A stretch of DNA of 15,445 nucleotides from the NCBI GenBank assembly GCA_001805845.1, contig MHHA01000017.1:1-15445 (forward strand), given 5' to 3'. This DNA comes from Omnitrophica WOR_2 bacterium RIFCSPLOWO2_12_FULL_46_30 (GTDB lineage Bacteria; Omnitrophota; Gorgyraeia; Gygaellales; UBA12090). Under the pieces are notes generated by a model. The model was not told where the DNA came from, did no database searches, and worked only from the letters and a program-made list of their open reading frames with translations. Positions 14,116 to 15,445 of the stretch are shown here, piece after piece (positions within the stretch are counted from its first letter, which is position 1; the number at the start of each line of letters is the position of its first letter). A program made the translations under genes and the position numbers.

Positions 14116-15307
14116 TCTTCACCTCAAGGGCAAATTTCCGGCCAAAGTCAAAACACTGCTTTAGTTCCTCAGGCGCCGGCGCATACCTTATATTTAATGC
14201 CGGAAGAGCAATGTTTATCCCAGCCTGCCTCATTGTCCCCTCTACATATTTTGCCGCCTGCTCCTTCATCCAGCCATAAGAACCAAAGAAGGCGGCAATT
14301 TTATTCAGCGGGCGCAAACCTTTGAGCTCAAATAAAAATTTTTCTACTGTCGGCAATATATCATTGTTGACCACCGGAGAACCGAGCAGAATTCCCTTGG
14401 TATCTAAGAATTCCTTGATAATATCACCCATATCCGATAGCGGCAGGCGATACAGCCGGGCGGCGATGCCATTTGAAAGAATACCTTCTAAAATGCTTAA
14501 AGCCATCTTCTCGGTAGAATAATACATCGTATCATAGACAATTAAGACCTTCGGCAAGGCGCTTCCCTTTGCCCAGTTAATATACGATTCTACTGCTTTA
14601 TGCGCATACTTTCGCCAGCTTAAGCCGTGGCTGGTTAAAATCATCTCCAGCGGAATATTCATTGCCTTAATCTCCTGGAGCTTTTTCAAAATGATCGGGC
14701 TTAATGGCCAGAGGATATTGGCATAGTATTTGGCATTCTCATCCATGAGCAGCTCTAAGCTTGCCTGGTCATCAAAACGCTCTAAGCTGGCGTAGTGCTG
14801 GCCAAAGGCATCGTTGGAAAAAAGAATGCCGTCTTCCTCCAGGTAATCAAACATACTGTCCGGCCAATGTATCATCGGCGCCTCAATAAACTTAAGCCTC
14901 TTTTTTCCCAGCTTCAATATATCGCCGGTCTTCACAAGTTCAAAATTCCAGGAGGTAAAATAATGTTTTAAGAGCGCATCCTTTGCCCTTTGATTAGTAA
15001 TTATTTTTGCCTGCGGCATTAACTTCATCATCTGCGGGATTGCTCCTGAATGGTCTGGCTCAACGTGGTTACAGATAAAATAATCTATTCTTTTCGGATC
15101 AATAACCCGGCTGAGGCGTGAGCGCCATTCCTCAAAAAAATTCATATGCACGCCGTCAATAAGGGCAACCTTATCGTCAATGAGAAGGTAAGAATTATAG
15201 GTTGTCCCGCTGTGCGTTGAATAGGTATAGCCGTGAAAGGTGCGGATATTCCAATCAATCGCGCCCACCCAGTATAAATTTTCTTTGATCTTTACGGGAT
15301 TAAACAT
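14072..15307 (-). CDS. fprA: Flavodiiron protein (A-type flavoprotein, FprA-like)
   Basis: The product is a 411-residue cytoplasmic protein of the minimal flavodiiron type: a metallo-beta-lactamase-like domain (about 1-250) followed by a flavodoxin domain (about 252-400), with no rubredoxin tail. The di-iron ligands are all visible: H81, E83, D85 (HVEPDH), H147, D166 and H227. FMN-binding residues begin with VLIVYDTMYYSTEKMA (254-269). Such proteins reduce O2 to water or NO to N2O, usually in anaerobes as a defence; the sequence does not decide which. The electron donor is not in the window. The ATG at 15307 directly follows the stop codon of the upstream gene (TAGATG), without a clear ribosome binding site. 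Its final codons overlap lysS by 44 bases in a different frame. Confidence 0.94.
   Translation of the reverse strand: MFNPVKIKENLYWVGAIDWNIRTFHGYTYSTHSGTTYNSYLLIDDKVALIDGVHMNFFEEWRSRLSRVIDPKRIDYFICNHVEPDHSGAIPQMMKLMPQAKIITNQRAKDALLKHYFTSWNFELVKTGDILKLGKKRLKFIEAPMIHWPDSMFDYLEEDGILFSNDAFGQHYASLERFDDQASLELLMDENAKYYANILWPLSPIILKKLQEIKAMNIPLEMILTSHGLSWRKYAHKAVESYINWAKGSALPKVLIVYDTMYYSTEKMALSILEGILSNGIAARLYRLPLSDMGDIIKEFLDTKGILLGSPVVNNDILPTVEKFLFELKGLRPLNKIAAFFGSYGWMKEQAAKYVEGTMRQAGINIALPALNIRYAPAPEELKQCFDFGRKFALEVKNGNQRNNAGKARQA
14120..14125 (-). promoter_or_regulatory. Ribosome binding site of lysS inside the flavodiiron gene
   Basis: GAGGTG on the minus strand lies 4 bases before the lysS ATG and within codons for residues near the C-terminus of the upstream flavodiiron protein. 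It supports the long 44-base gene overlap. Confidence 0.8.
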
Positions 15308-15445
15308 CTAAATCACGGCTTCATTAAATCTATTGGTAATCGGCATCCGGCGGTCCCTGCCGAATGCCCGCGGGGTAATCTTTATTCCCGGCGGCGACTG
15401 CCTGCGCTTATATTCACTCTTATCCACCATGCGCACGGCCTTTAA
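15308..15445 (-). CDS. nadE: NAD+ synthetase, C-terminal end (partial, 5' end outside window)
   Basis: Only the last 45 codons and a TAG stop are in the window. They read KAVRMVDKSEYKRRQSPPGI and end in FGRDRRMPITNRFNEAVI. The EYKRRQ-PPG-K-T and RRMPITNRF blocks are characteristic of the C-terminus of NadE, especially the glutamine-dependent form with an N-terminal nitrilase domain. The enzyme converts deamido-NAD to NAD+, the last step of NAD synthesis. The stop codon abuts the ATG of the flavodiiron gene, suggesting co-transcription. Whether the glutaminase domain is present cannot be seen here. Confidence 0.87.
   Translation of the reverse strand, partial: LKAVRMVDKSEYKRRQSPPGIKITPRAFGRDRRMPITNRFNEAVI

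Noticed and set aside
14143..14155. CtsR-box-like heptad (AAAGTCAAA)
   Set aside because: It is a single heptad inside the flavodiiron coding sequence, far from mcsA, and no tandem partner or promoter is present.

Overview
This window is a compact stretch of bacterial chromosome in which every convincing gene lies on the minus strand, so transcription runs from position 15445 towards position 1. Genes overlap or are separated by a few tens of bases; no gene-free stretch reaches 300 bases, and no tRNA, rRNA, CRISPR array, insertion sequence or convincing promoter was seen. The cell is a diderm: it has a lipoprotein-release ABC transporter (LolC/E and LolD) and an Mla-type lipid-transport ABC system (MlaE, MlaF, MlaD). 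It also has the protein-arginine-kinase module McsA-McsB-ClpC, best known from Firmicutes. That mixture, together with short AT-rich and palindromic repeats squeezed between genes, suggests an uncultivated candidate phylum such as Omnitrophota. This is an inference from gene content, not a proven assignment.

Layout in transcription order: the 3' end of an NAD+ synthetase gene (15445-15308); a flavodiiron protein (15307-14072), which may reduce O2 or NO; lysyl-tRNA synthetase (14115-12658), which overlaps the flavodiiron gene by 44 bases; lolC/E and lolD (12661-10807), each coupled to the preceding gene by an overlapping stop/start; a class IV aminotransferase of the IlvE type (10785-9916); mcsA, mcsB and clpC (9898-5877), a protein quality-control unit; an AsmA/TamB-like envelope protein, mlaE, mlaF and mlaD (5899-2360), a lipid-transport module; radA (2280-907); and the 5' part of a YacL-type PIN/TRAM membrane protein (870-1, running off the window).

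The most notable point is the order. In Bacillus subtilis the run is lysS ... ctsR-mcsA-mcsB-clpC-radA-disA-yacL. Here mcsA-mcsB-clpC and radA-yacL keep their order and strand, with lysS upstream. The regulator ctsR and the cyclic-di-AMP synthase disA are absent, and a four-gene envelope lipid-transport module sits between clpC and radA. Two other points stand out. An intergenic-type repeat overlaps the 5' end of the AsmA-like reading frame and may supply its signal peptide. Three consecutive hairpins fill the mlaF-mlaD gap.
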